Source of the DNA: Gemmatimonadota bacterium
GTDB taxonomy: Bacteria > Gemmatimonadota > Gemmatimonadetes > Longimicrobiales > Gaopeijiaceae
NCBI GenBank assembly: GCA_015664885.1
Contig: DQPL01000025.1
Location: 1-49,002, forward strand
DNA: 49,002 nucleotides
Reading direction: 5' to 3'
Part shown: positions 7,341 to 15,667 of the stretch, in pieces
How positions within the stretch are numbered: position 1 is the stretch's first letter
How the letters are laid out: the number at the start of each line of letters is the position of its first letter
Notes under the pieces: model-generated
What the model was told of the DNA's origin: nothing
The model's database searches: none
The model's input: only the letters and a program-made list of their open reading frames with translations
Position numbers and translations under genes: made by a program

Positions 7341-9269
7341 ATGAGAGTCTTGCTCGCGCTCTGTCTTGCAGCGCTTCCCGCGACCCTATCCGCCCAGCAG
7401 GGCGCCCCTGACGGCCAGTGGCCCGTCTATGGCGGTGATGCTGGCAGCACGAAGTACTCGGCGTTGGATCAGATCCATGAAGGCAACGCGGATCAGGTAA
7501 GCGTCCTTTGGCAGTGGAACTCCCCGGACAATGCGTTGGCCGGCCTGAATCCGTCTCCCAGCTCCTCTGGTTTCGGGGCGAACTCGGGCCTCAGCGTCGC
7601 CGCCTTCAAAGCCACGCCGATCATGGTGGACGGCGTGCTCTACATCCGCACGTCGCTCAGCCTGGTAGCCGCGATCGACGCGGCTTCCGGCGAACAACTC
7701 TGGGCTTTCGACCCCAAGAGCTATGAGGCGGGTCGCCCCACGAATCTCGGATTCAACTCACGCGGCGTGGCGCATTGGTCCGAGGGCGCGGAGAGCCGGA
7801 TCTTCCTGGCCACGGGCGATTCTCGCCTCTGGGCGTTGGATGCCGCCACCGGCGTGCCCGTGGCAGGTTTTGGCGGTGACGGAAGCGTAGACCTCAAGAG
7901 TGGACTTCGCCGTGAGGTGGACGGACGTGCCTATCAGGTCATATCCCCGCCGCTGGTCGTGGGCGACGTAGTGGTCGTCGGGTCCTCGATCTTCGACGGT
8001 CCGCGCTACAAGACTGCGGATCCGGGTGACGTGCGGGCCTTTGATGTGCGCACAGGAGAGCTGCGCTGGGCCTTCCACACCGTGCCGCAGGCTGGGGAGC
8101 TCGGCATCGACACCTGGGAGGACGACTCCTGGCAATACACCGGCAATACCAACGTTTGGTCGATCATGAGCGCCGACTTGGAGCTAGGGTACGTGTACCT
8201 GCCGATCGGCACGCCGACCAACGACTGGTATGGCGGACACCGTCTCGGGGACAACCTCTTCGCAGAAAGCCTGGTGGCGGTCGAGGCTGCGACGGGCCGG
8301 CGGGTGTGGCACTACCAACTCGTGCACCACGGGGTTTGGGACTACGACATACCTGCGGCTCCGACGCTGATCGACATCACCGTGGATGGGCGGGCCATCA
8401 AGGCTGTGGCACAGGTGACCAAGCAGGGATTCGTGTACGTCTTCGATCGCGTGACCGGCGAGCCTGTCTGGCCCATTGAGGAGCGGCCGGTGCCGGCGTC
8501 GACCGTTCCGGGTGAACGACTGTCACCGACGCAACCGTTTCCCACGCGGCCTGCAGCGTTCGAGCGACAGGGGATCACTGTCGATGACCTCATCGACTTC
8601 ACGCCCGAGCTCCGTGCCGAGGCGGAGGCCCTTCTCGAGAACAACGATTATGGTGGGCTCTACCATCCGCCGTCCGAGCGGGGAACGCTCAATCTCCCCG
8701 GCTGGGCCGGGGGCGCGAATTGGCAGGGTGCGGCGGTCGATCCTACCAATGGCATGATGTACGTGCCTTCGCGCACGAACCCGATCACCGTGCGGCTGGT
8801 GGAGGCTGATGCGGCTCGGTCCGACTTCCGCTACATGAGAGGACGCGGCGGCTCCCCACTGGGCCCGCAACGGCTTCCGTTGGTGAAGGGCCCACACACA
8901 CGGCTGACCGCGATAGATCTCAACACTGGTGAGCACGTCTGGCAGATTCCCATTGGTGACGGAATCCGCTCGCGCGTGATCGACATGGGAATTCCGGATC
9001 CCGGGCCACAGGGCGGCGGCGCCTATACTGGCCCGCTTCTGACCGAGACGCTGCTCTTCATCGGTCACGGCGGGGCCCGAGACGGCGCCCAGGGTGGGCC
9101 GGCCATGCTCGTGCTGGACAAGGAGACGGGGGAGACTCTGCACACCATCGACCTTCCGTTCCTGCCGACCGGGACACCCATGACCTACATGTCGGGCGGG
9201 CGTCAGCTCATCGTGGTGGCGTTTGGCAGAAGCGAAGAGGCCGGCCTCCTCGCGCTGGCGCTCAACTAG
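7341..9269 (+). CDS. PQQ-dependent quinoprotein dehydrogenase
   Basis: 642 residues from the ATG at 7341; residues 1-18 are a signal peptide (MRVLLALCLAALPATLSA). The protein is a PQQ-type beta-propeller of the membrane glucose dehydrogenase-like group, with WPVYGGDAGSTKYSALDQI at the start, YQLVHHGVWDYDIPAAPTL in the middle, then LPGWAGGANWQGAAVDP and GGGAYTGPLL. Such enzymes oxidise alcohols or sugars in the periplasm and pass electrons to quinone or cytochrome. There is no membrane anchor and no heme motif of its own, which fits electron transfer to the cytochrome c'-like protein encoded directly upstream. The substrate cannot be read from the sequence, and no pqq synthesis gene is in the window. 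Confidence 0.92.
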   Translation: MRVLLALCLAALPATLSAQQGAPDGQWPVYGGDAGSTKYSALDQIHEGNADQVSVLWQWNSPDNALAGLNPSPSSSGFGANSGLSVAAFKATPIMVDGVLYIRTSLSLVAAIDAASGEQLWAFDPKSYEAGRPTNLGFNSRGVAHWSEGAESRIFLATGDSRLWALDAATGVPVAGFGGDGSVDLKSGLRREVDGRAYQVISPPLVVGDVVVVGSSIFDGPRYKTADPGDVRAFDVRTGELRWAFHTVPQAGELGIDTWEDDSWQYTGNTNVWSIMSADLELGYVYLPIGTPTNDWYGGHRLGDNLFAESLVAVEAATGRRVWHYQLVHHGVWDYDIPAAPTLIDITVDGRAIKAVAQVTKQGFVYVFDRVTGEPVWPIEERPVPASTVPGERLSPTQPFPTRPAAFERQGITVDDLIDFTPELRAEAEALLENNDYGGLYHPPSERGTLNLPGWAGGANWQGAAVDPTNGMMYVPSRTNPITVRLVEADAARSDFRYMRGRGGSPLGPQRLPLVKGPHTRLTAIDLNTGEHVWQIPIGDGIRSRVIDMGIPDPGPQGGGAYTGPLLTETLLFIGHGGARDGAQGGPAMLVLDKETGETLHTIDLPFLPTGTPMTYMSGGRQLIVVAFGRSEEAGLLALALN

Positions 9270-9300
9270 GAGTGGCGCTGGCCCTGGACACGCGGACGCC

Positions 9301-9642
9301 ATGACACACCCGCAGGGGTTCCAACCGGAGGCGTTCCGACCGGAGTCGTTGGCGACCTTCGATTCCGAGAAGATGGGGAAGAGCACGATCTTCAGGTCGG
9401 AGCGCGTGCTCGTTGGACTCAATGCTTTTGAGCCGGGGCAGGAGCATCGTCTGCACACCCACGAGGGCATGGACAAGGTCTATCATGTGCTCGAGGGTCG
9501 CGGGCTATTCGTGCTCGAGGACCGTGAATTGGAGATGGAAGCGGGCATGATGCTCGTGGCGCCCGAGGGCGTCCCGCACGGTATTCGAAATACGAGCGAC
9601 GATCGACTGTTGGTGCTCGCGATCATGGCGCCGGCCCCCTGA
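9301..9642 (+). CDS. Small cupin-domain protein
   Basis: 113 residues forming one cupin barrel. Motif 1 is HRLHTHEGMDKVYHVLEG, with H49, H52 and H54 as likely metal ligands, and motif 2 is PEGVPHGIRN with H93. There is no signal peptide. It follows the PQQ dehydrogenase by 31 bases and is probably the last gene of that unit. Such single-domain cupins act as dioxygenases, isomerases or metal-bound sensors; the substrate here is unknown. Confidence 0.88.
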   Translation: MTHPQGFQPEAFRPESLATFDSEKMGKSTIFRSERVLVGLNAFEPGQEHRLHTHEGMDKVYHVLEGRGLFVLEDRELEMEAGMMLVAPEGVPHGIRNTSDDRLLVLAIMAPAP

Positions 9643-9649
9643 ACTGGGC

Positions 9650-9683
9650 CTCCACCCGCGGGCGCGTCGGCCCACGGGCGGAG
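9650..9683. terminator. Hairpin between convergent genes
   Basis: Two fourteen-base arms (9650-9663 and 9670-9683), twelve of them paired, enclose a six-base loop between the convergent ends of the cupin and PAL-like genes. Neither side carries a clear U-tract, so it may block transcription in both directions without being a classical terminator. Confidence 0.6.
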
Positions 9684-9690
9684 CGTCGTC

Positions 9691-10878
9691 TCAGTCACGA
9701 CTCGGCCAGACGACCCCTTGGTCCCGAGGCGGTGAGCCCAGGCCCATGAACACGAACTTCTGCAGCCGTTTGCCCTCGTAGGTCTCCGTTGTGTAGAGGT
9801 TGCCCTGCGAGTCAGTCGCGACGCTGTGCACGCCGTAGAACTGGCCCGGCTGACGTCCTCCGTCACCGAACGTTGTGAGCACCTCGAGAGACGCACGATC
9901 CAGGACGTGGATCTTCTTGTTGGAACCGTCTGCCAGGTAGAGGAACCGCTGCTCGGCATCGCTCGAGAATGCGAGGTCCCAAGCCGAGCCCGAGCCCAGG
10001 GTCTCGGGCGCGACGAAGCCCTCGGTCACGTAAGTGCCGTCTCGCTGGAATACCTGAATGCGGTCGCCCGCCCGGTCACATACGTAGACCAACCCGTCGT
10101 GTGAGATCTGCGCGCAGTGAACCGGGCTGCGGAACTGTTGGGCTGGTGGATCGTCGGGACTATACGGCGGCAGAGGCGCGTCGTCCGGGACATTACCGTA
10201 TGCGCCCCAATGTCGTATGAACTCTCCGGTGGAAGCGTCGAGCACCGCGATTCTGCGATTACCGTACCCGTCCGCGACGTAGGCCTCGTTTGTTTCCTCG
10301 TCAATCGTCACCTCTGCGACCCGCCAGAAGTGCTCCCTGTCGTTGCTTCCCGCACGCATGCGAGGCTGGCCCACCTGCATGAGAAACGTTCCATCCCGAG
10401 TGAACTTCAGGATGTGCGAATCCTCCGCGCCGTTTCCGCCGATCCAGACGTTGTCCATGGCGTCGACCGTGATGCCGTGGTTGGACTGCGGCCAATCGTA
10501 GCCCTCACCCGGTCCGCCCCATGAGCCGACCAGATTCCCTTCCTGGTCGAACTCCAGAATGTTCGGCGCGGGCAGGCAGCACTCGGTGGTAGGCGGATCG
10601 AGTGTCGCTCCAAGCTCGTTGGCGGCGTTGAACGTGGTCTGTCGATGGATGATCCAGATATGGTCGCGCGAGTCCACCGACACACCGATCGTGGAGCCCA
10701 GAATCCAATGATTCGGTAGTGGCTTTGGCCACAAGGGATCGACTTCGAAGATCGGGACTTCGCCGCCCTCCGCCTGAGCCACCTCGGCGCGTTCGTCCAT
10801 GCATGCCGATGCCACGCCCAGCACGAAGATGAGCGCCACGCCCACGGCAACGATCACTACATCGCTTCTTCGAATCAT
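9691..10878 (-). CDS. PAL-like NHL-repeat lyase
   Basis: 395 residues from an ATG with GGAGG four bases upstream. The N-terminus is a signal or lipoprotein segment (VALIFVLGVASAC, Cys at 26). The rest is an NHL-repeat propeller of the peptidyl-alpha-hydroxyglycine alpha-amidating lyase family. The residues expected from rat PAL are present: H134 (SNHGITVD), Y205 (VADGYGNRRI), H254 (SPVHCAQIS) and H351 (YGVHSVATD), giving three zinc-ligand histidines and the catalytic Tyr. PAL cleaves an alpha-hydroxyglycine to an amide and glyoxylate. Many bacterial relatives have unknown substrates. It is probably transcribed after the gene at 10,900-13,053, with a 21-base gap. Confidence 0.85.
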   Translation of the reverse strand: MIRRSDVVIVAVGVALIFVLGVASACMDERAEVAQAEGGEVPIFEVDPLWPKPLPNHWILGSTIGVSVDSRDHIWIIHRQTTFNAANELGATLDPPTTECCLPAPNILEFDQEGNLVGSWGGPGEGYDWPQSNHGITVDAMDNVWIGGNGAEDSHILKFTRDGTFLMQVGQPRMRAGSNDREHFWRVAEVTIDEETNEAYVADGYGNRRIAVLDASTGEFIRHWGAYGNVPDDAPLPPYSPDDPPAQQFRSPVHCAQISHDGLVYVCDRAGDRIQVFQRDGTYVTEGFVAPETLGSGSAWDLAFSSDAEQRFLYLADGSNKKIHVLDRASLEVLTTFGDGGRQPGQFYGVHSVATDSQGNLYTTETYEGKRLQKFVFMGLGSPPRDQGVVWPSRD

Positions 10879-10899
10879 GGTTCCTCCTTCGTGATGGCT

Positions 10900-13053
10900 T
10901 TACCGCGCGAGCGGGTCGGGCCTCAGCTGAAAATGCACGACTTTGCTAGAAGTGCCCTTGCCGGTCTCGAGATGGAAGGGCGCCCGCGTGCTGTACGTCG
11001 CCCACACGCCCCTTCCTTTCCAGCCGGCGTCCGCATCGTCGATGCGGCCATCCATCCACTTGGTGTAAAACCCGAGCGGGTAGGGCACGCGCAGCACGAC
11101 CCACTCACCGTCCTGCAGCGCGAGCAGGCCTTCGGCTCCGTTGCCGGTGTTGATGGGCACGCCTTCGCCCAGCCCCAGAGTGTTGAACTGGTCCACCCAC
11201 GTGTAGTAGCTGGACTCGGCGCTGCCAGAGTCCGTCAGGCCCTTTAGTTGTGGCACGGGCTCCGGATAGAGGGTCCATCCCTCGGGGCAGTGAGGCCCAA
11301 TCGCCTTCGGTCCGTTGAGAGGCCCCAGGCACTTGGTGCGATCGAAGCTCGCCATGTGCCCGCTCGCTAAAGCGCTCCAGAAAACTCCGTTACGATCGAT
11401 GTCTCCGCCGCGCGGCGAGTAGCCCTGCACTGGAACGTCCGGGTTGCCCCAAGGTGGTTGGAAGAACTCCGTGAGACCGGTCGCCGGGTCGAAGCGAACG
11501 ACGCCTCCCGGGAATCCCAGAGACGTGCCCCAGATCGAGCCGTCGACGGGGTTGTAGGCCACAGCGTAGTAGCCCGACGTGATGCGCTTGTCCTTACTCG
11601 GGTCGATTGGCTCGTTCGGCTCGACCCACTCGTCCTGCTTGCCGTTGCCGTTGGTATCGAGAATGAGCGGAGACCAGCCCTGCGACGCTTCTTCGTCTCC
11701 GGTCTCGTCGTACATCTTGGTGTTCAGCCAACCGATGACCTGACCTCCGCCGCTCGTCCAGAGCGTGTTGTTGTCGTCTTCCGCGAACATCAGGTGATGC
11801 GTGCTGAAGCACGTGCTGATGAGCGAAAACTCTTCTGTGACCGGATCGAACATGGCGAGGTGTCGGCCGGTTCGTGTGGTCGGGAAGAGCTGCGCCGACG
11901 GATGGTCGGAGCCCTCCCGGCAGAACGCTGGATTCTGGAAGCCGCGAACCCTCGAGGTAATCCAGACGCGCGCGCGATGATCGAGCATGGGGTTGTGCAC
12001 GTTCGCACGGCTGTCCCAAATCGATTCGTCTCCCCAGTACGGCGACGACATCATCGGTGGCCCCGATGCGACCGGCGTGTCGGGATCGCGCACGGGCACC
12101 GGCACCTCGCTGCTGGCGTGACGCACCGGATCCAGGACAGGCAGGTAGTCCGCGCTGGCCTCGAGCGCGCCGTAGATCTTTCCGCCCGAGTTGACGGTGG
12201 GGTCGCGTTTGTCTGTGGACACCTCGTCGTGCAGATAAGCCTTGGGATCAGCCCAGTCCCATTGGGAGATCACGATGTTGCGCTCCACGCCCGACGGCCG
12301 CGGCGGTGCGGGCGGAACTTCGCCCGCGACGATTCGGTCCGTCCAGTCGGCGAACATGTCGAGCCCCGCCTCCAGGCCCATCCGGCTGAGCCCGCCGATC
12401 ATGCTGCCGCCGGCTTGTCCGGACTGGATGCGCCGTTCCCATCCGGCTGCGGTGGTCGCGAATTCACCGAGCTGCGACGGAATTTCCCGAGTAGCCTTGG
12501 TGCCGAGCTGGTGACACGCAGTGCAACCACCGGACTTGAGGTAGCGGATCCATTGGGCCTGGCTTTCCATGGCCGGAGAGATGCCGTTGCCTTCGGGCCC
12601 CGTGCCCGGGAATTGATCCTTTTCGGGTACGCTGATGAGCGAGAGCCAATAGCCTGCCGGGTAGTATTGAGCCGCGGCGTGCGGGTCCGGCGCGATGACC
12701 GCCGTGAGGTCATGCGTGTTTCCGGGCGTGACCGACTGCTTCTTCGAGTCGATGAGCCCATAACCCCGCACCCAGACGTCATAGGTCGCATCGGGCAGGT
12801 CCGGCAGTACGTAGCGGCCGTCGTCGTCCGTCACGACGATCCTGTTGAAGGTCGTGGGCAGGTCGGTAGTCTCCGCGATGACCCACACGCCCGCCTCGGG
12901 TCCGTTGGGACCGGTGACGACGCCACCGATGTCGTCGTCGTCGATGGCTACATCGCCGCCGGCCTGCTCACAGGCCGTCAGTCCCATCAGCGCCGCGCCC
13001 GCGACGAGCGCGATGCCGGCGATGCTTCTCCGAGAGCTGACTCTTCCCGTCAT
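10900..13053 (-). CDS. Lipoprotein with carboxypeptidase-regulatory-like, heme c and propeller domains
   Basis: 717 residues. The lipobox GLTAC places the lipidated Cys at 28. Residues 42-120 are a carboxypeptidase-regulatory-like beta-sandwich (GGVVTGPNGPEAGVWVIAET, DDDGRYVLPDLPDATYDVWV). A c-type heme site C177-x-x-C180-H181 follows, and the remaining 500 residues look like a virginiamycin-B-lyase/NHL-type propeller. It is probably an outer-membrane or periplasmic redox protein; no reaction can be assigned. It starts with GAGGAAGC before the ATG and is followed by the PAL-like gene, so both may belong to one exported pathway. Confidence 0.82.
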   Translation of the reverse strand: MTGRVSSRRSIAGIALVAGAALMGLTACEQAGGDVAIDDDDIGGVVTGPNGPEAGVWVIAETTDLPTTFNRIVVTDDDGRYVLPDLPDATYDVWVRGYGLIDSKKQSVTPGNTHDLTAVIAPDPHAAAQYYPAGYWLSLISVPEKDQFPGTGPEGNGISPAMESQAQWIRYLKSGGCTACHQLGTKATREIPSQLGEFATTAAGWERRIQSGQAGGSMIGGLSRMGLEAGLDMFADWTDRIVAGEVPPAPPRPSGVERNIVISQWDWADPKAYLHDEVSTDKRDPTVNSGGKIYGALEASADYLPVLDPVRHASSEVPVPVRDPDTPVASGPPMMSSPYWGDESIWDSRANVHNPMLDHRARVWITSRVRGFQNPAFCREGSDHPSAQLFPTTRTGRHLAMFDPVTEEFSLISTCFSTHHLMFAEDDNNTLWTSGGGQVIGWLNTKMYDETGDEEASQGWSPLILDTNGNGKQDEWVEPNEPIDPSKDKRITSGYYAVAYNPVDGSIWGTSLGFPGGVVRFDPATGLTEFFQPPWGNPDVPVQGYSPRGGDIDRNGVFWSALASGHMASFDRTKCLGPLNGPKAIGPHCPEGWTLYPEPVPQLKGLTDSGSAESSYYTWVDQFNTLGLGEGVPINTGNGAEGLLALQDGEWVVLRVPYPLGFYTKWMDGRIDDADAGWKGRGVWATYSTRAPFHLETGKGTSSKVVHFQLRPDPLAR

Positions 13054-13210
13054 GCTTCCTCCTCGTGACGTGCCGTTTCCGCAAGAGACAGTTCGAGCAG
13101 GGTGCGCACCAGGGTATGGGCCGTCTAGCGTCGCGTTCGTGGCTGGGGATCTGGAGCACGATCCCGACGCCGACGGCTGTCCATTCCTTCCAAGTCATGC
13201 CCGGCTTCTC

Positions 13211-13555
13211 CTAAAGAACGAGTGTCTGCCAACGTGGAAACGTGGCGAAGATCACTGCAACGACGGTTGCGATCCAAAGCACGACTTTCGTGCGGGAGCG
13301 TACCTCGGGCTCCGCGCACTGCTTTCCTGGAATGCAAGCGTTCCTCTCCTCTCAGTCGAGCAGCACGAAACCCAGGACCAGGAAAAAGGCGGTCGCCCCC
13401 AGGAAGTATGGTCGCAGCGGCTCAAATGCTGAGAGTCCCGCTCCAGAGACGCCGACGGTAACCGCGAGCACGGGCCCCGCACAGCAAAGCGCGGAGCCGG
13501 CGGCCGCGACGACGCCCGTCGCTCCCGGCAAACTCGCTCTCATCGAGTTCTTCAT
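13211..13555 (-). pseudogene. merT: MerT-like mercuric transporter interrupted by in-frame TGA
   Basis: The ATG at 13555 has GGAGG four bases upstream. The frame gives 67 residues with the MerT signatures SALCCAGPVLAV (vicinal Cys in TM1) and FEPLRPYFLGATAFFLVLGF (TM2), then TGA at 13352-13354. In the same frame it continues EERNACIPGKQCAEPEV and a third hydrophobic segment (VVLWIATVVAVIFA) to TAG at 13211. The 114 codons match the usual MerT length of about 116. So the gene is full length apart from one stop. The TGA does not fall on a family Cys, and I see no GGU-loop hairpin after it, so a nonsense change is the likeliest reading. Sec insertion, readthrough or a base error (TGG to TGA) remain possible. 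No merR, merP or merA is nearby. Confidence 0.7.
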
Positions 13556-13726
13556 TCGACCTCCGGCACGTCTTCGCATCAGGGGACCGACTTGGGCGGT
13601 CCGCGTCGACGCACCCTGGGCCTTGACGGTGCTCTCGTGCCCCCCAACTGTGGAACCCCCCAGCGTAGCCGGCGTGTTCTCAGGCCGGTTCAGGGCGTGA
13701 ATCAATCGCACGAGTGGAGGAACACA

Positions 13727-14269
13727 ATGAAGAGCTTCATCCTTGCCGTCGCCTGCCTGCTCACGGTCGCAGCGAGCGCAGAGGCGCAGAGCGCGATCGA
13801 CATGGCGTTGGCGGCGGCGCCTGCAAGGGCAAGGGAAGGCACCACGGTCATCAAGTGGAATGCCGACCACACATACGAGACCCTCCAGCAGGGTACCAAC
13901 CAGCTGGTTTGTTACGACCGGTCCTCGGAGCGTGGTCGCAGGCCTTTTGCCGTGCAGTGCACCAACCTGGCGAACCTCGACCGCGTTGCGCAGAACCGGC
14001 GCTTCCGGGCTGCCACGACCGACCGTGATTCGGAGACGGCCATGATCAGGGCCGCCGAGGCGAACGGCACACGGGCTGAGGTGGCGTACGGTTCGATGTT
14101 CATCGCCATGTCCGGTCCTGATATGGCGAGCGCAGGCACCCATACCACGATTGCCGTGCCGGGCGCGACCGCAGCATCCACCGGCTTCCCAACCTCGCGG
14201 GAGGGGGGCGGCGCCTATCTGATGGAGGCAGGCACGGGCGGTGCGCATATCATGGTACCTGGTCGCTAG
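13727..14269 (+). CDS. Secreted protein of unknown function
   Basis: 180 residues from the ATG at 13727, with GGAGG six bases upstream. Signal peptide MKSFILAVACLLTVAASAEA, then a mature region with two cysteines (LVCYDR, AVQCTNL) that may form a disulfide, and a Gly/Ala/Thr-rich C-terminus ending GGAHIMVPGR. I recognise no named domain. It stands alone between a divergent merT-like gene and a strong terminator, so it is a single-gene unit. In the 171-bp gap upstream I see no convincing operator. Confidence 0.8.
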   Translation: MKSFILAVACLLTVAASAEAQSAIDMALAAAPARAREGTTVIKWNADHTYETLQQGTNQLVCYDRSSERGRRPFAVQCTNLANLDRVAQNRRFRAATTDRDSETAMIRAAEANGTRAEVAYGSMFIAMSGPDMASAGTHTTIAVPGATAASTGFPTSREGGGAYLMEAGTGGAHIMVPGR

Positions 14270-14286
14270 CTCGAGCGGCATTTTCA

Positions 14287-14325
14287 GGGGCCCCGCGGCG
14301 GTTCTTTACGCGGCGGGGCCCTTTC
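14287..14325 (+). terminator. Rho-independent terminator after the secreted protein gene
   Basis: GGGCCCCGC (14288-14296) pairs perfectly with GCGGGGCCC (14313-14321) around a 16-base loop and is followed by TTTC. It lies 18 bases after the stop at 14269. The U-tract is short. The next gene is convergent. Confidence 0.7.
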
Positions 14326-14350
14326 GCGGCGTACCACCTCCAACGGGCTG

Positions 14351-15574
14351 CTAGACCAGCGGCCCCGCCGGCTCGAAGTTCTGCTCGAGGGATATTCTTA
14401 CGTCTTGGGCCGCAAATCCGTAGCTGCCATCGAGGTTGATACGCACCGGCAAGGGGCCGATCCTGGCTTGCCCGACGCCGATCGGTCCGCTGGACGGGGT
14501 CGACACACCAGCGGCCCCTCCACCCAATAGCGCCGACGCGGATTGTCCTTCCACGGGCAGTACGTTGCCCAGGACCTCGATGGGCCTGCGTCGGTTGTTT
14601 CCAGGCCGCGCCGGATAGGCGTTGGCTAGCTTGAAGGCCATGATCTCGGCCTCTCCAACCTCGTCGGGGCTCTCGAGATGGAACTGCGCGTGCGTGAGCA
14701 TCGTCAAGTGCGGGGGAGTGGCCAAAGGCGCGGTTCCTGTCAGCCCGACGCAGCGTGCGGCAGCCTTCGCCAGGATCCTGTCCAACAGGTCGACGGCAAG
14801 TCGCTTCGTCATTCCGATGCTGCCGAACCCCCCTCGCAGCTCTCCCTGGAAGTCGCTCTGGATGGCCGTTTCGATGGGAATCACCGAAGACCCGTCCAGC
14901 TGTTGCCATTGCAGCCGTTCGAGCGAGATCAGGAAGTAGCCTGGGTCGATCTCGTACACGCCTTCTGGGTTCAGCCGCACGCCTCCGGCGCGTCCGATCG
15001 GCCCCACCTCGACTTCCAAGTCAGGAAAGAACTTGCGCAGGTTCCGCGCGAGCTTGTCGATGACGTACTCGCCCTCGGGGAGGTCAGCCACCGGAAAGCT
15101 GTTGAAGCTGATCTCTGGGATAAACAGCTTGAAGCCCGAAATCTCGGGCATGAAGGGCCTCGAATAGTTACCGGAGACCTCGGTCACCACGCCATCCTTG
15201 ACCGAGAACTGAAAGGCGTGGGTCACGCCAAGACCGTCCCCTTGAGCCGGGTCCAGATTCTGGAGGTAGTTGGTGAACAGCTCCGGCTCGAATCCTGTTG
15301 GAATCTGGTCCTTTCGCAGGATCTTGAGATCGACCGGCGCGACGAATTGATTGTCTTGGGAGAAGTCGATGAGCGGTGTAAAGTTTACGATGTTCGTGAC
15401 TGCCCCGGGGCTGCTGGAGATCACGCCTACGAGGAGTATGCTCGAGTATTGGTCGAGGATCGCGATCCGCTCGAAGTACCCGTCCACGCCCACCTGTCTG
15501 TCGCCGATGACGTGGACGAGCGCGACTCCTCCACCCGACGCTGGGCAGCGACGCGACGCGCTCGCCGTAGCCAT
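14351..15574 (-). CDS. Hypothetical protein, N-terminus uncertain
   Basis: Up to 407 residues. From about residue 35 onward the sequence looks coding (DGYFERIAILDQYSSILLVG, then NFTPLIDFSQDNQF, RLNPEGVYEIDPGYFLISLE). There are no transmembrane segments, no signal peptide and no motif that I recognise. The first 25-30 residues are Ala/Ser/Arg-rich and overlap, on the other strand, a kelch-like fragment at 15,543-15,653. The true start may therefore be lower, or the gene may have lost its original 5' end by rearrangement. It ends in front of the terminator at 14,287-14,325. Confidence 0.6.
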   Translation of the reverse strand: MATASASRRCPASGGGVALVHVIGDRQVGVDGYFERIAILDQYSSILLVGVISSSPGAVTNIVNFTPLIDFSQDNQFVAPVDLKILRKDQIPTGFEPELFTNYLQNLDPAQGDGLGVTHAFQFSVKDGVVTEVSGNYSRPFMPEISGFKLFIPEISFNSFPVADLPEGEYVIDKLARNLRKFFPDLEVEVGPIGRAGGVRLNPEGVYEIDPGYFLISLERLQWQQLDGSSVIPIETAIQSDFQGELRGGFGSIGMTKRLAVDLLDRILAKAAARCVGLTGTAPLATPPHLTMLTHAQFHLESPDEVGEAEIMAFKLANAYPARPGNNRRRPIEVLGNVLPVEGQSASALLGGGAAGVSTPSSGPIGVGQARIGPLPVRINLDGSYGFAAQDVRISLEQNFEPAGPLV

Positions 15575-15653
15575 CGGAGACTCGCTCTACCTGATCAGCG
15601 GCACCGTGGCCGGCGAACCTACGACGCGGGTCGACGTGTTTACCGGGTACTAG
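15543..15653 (+). pseudogene. 3' remnant of a kelch-repeat gene
   Basis: The frame ending in TAG at 15651-15653 reads RRDALAVAIGDSLYLISGT followed by TRVDVFTGY, which fits the last blade of a kelch propeller (Arg, then a small-residue run, xYxxGG-like, then VDVF). Upstream of about 15,540 the frame loses all kelch character. It is squeezed between two minus-strand genes. I read it as the end of a gene cut by a deletion or rearrangement; with only 36 residues, chance similarity cannot be ruled out. Confidence 0.4.
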
Positions 15654-15667
15654 GCGCGAGACATCGG

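Noticed and set aside
8523-9476. Minus-strand open frame of 317 codons
   Set aside because: Antisense to the PQQ dehydrogenase and cupin genes, with no conserved motifs.
11458-13068. Long plus-strand open frame of 536 codons
   Set aside because: It lies wholly opposite the lipoprotein gene at 10,900-13,053, which has a signal peptide, heme motif and propeller sequence. High-GC third-position bias gives such antisense frames; the translation is Arg/His/Val-rich and without motifs.
12968-13198. Minus-strand frame starting MTWKEWTAVGVGIVLQ after the merT-like gene
   Set aside because: It has a plausible Shine-Dalgarno, but after about 20 residues it becomes basic nonsense and runs into the next gene. 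It could be a decayed mer-linked gene; support is too thin.
13352-13400. SECIS-like hairpin after the merT TGA
   Set aside because: Only weak stems with mismatches form (for example GCATT/AAAGC around CCAGG), and the loop lacks the GGU seen in the DUF3179 case.
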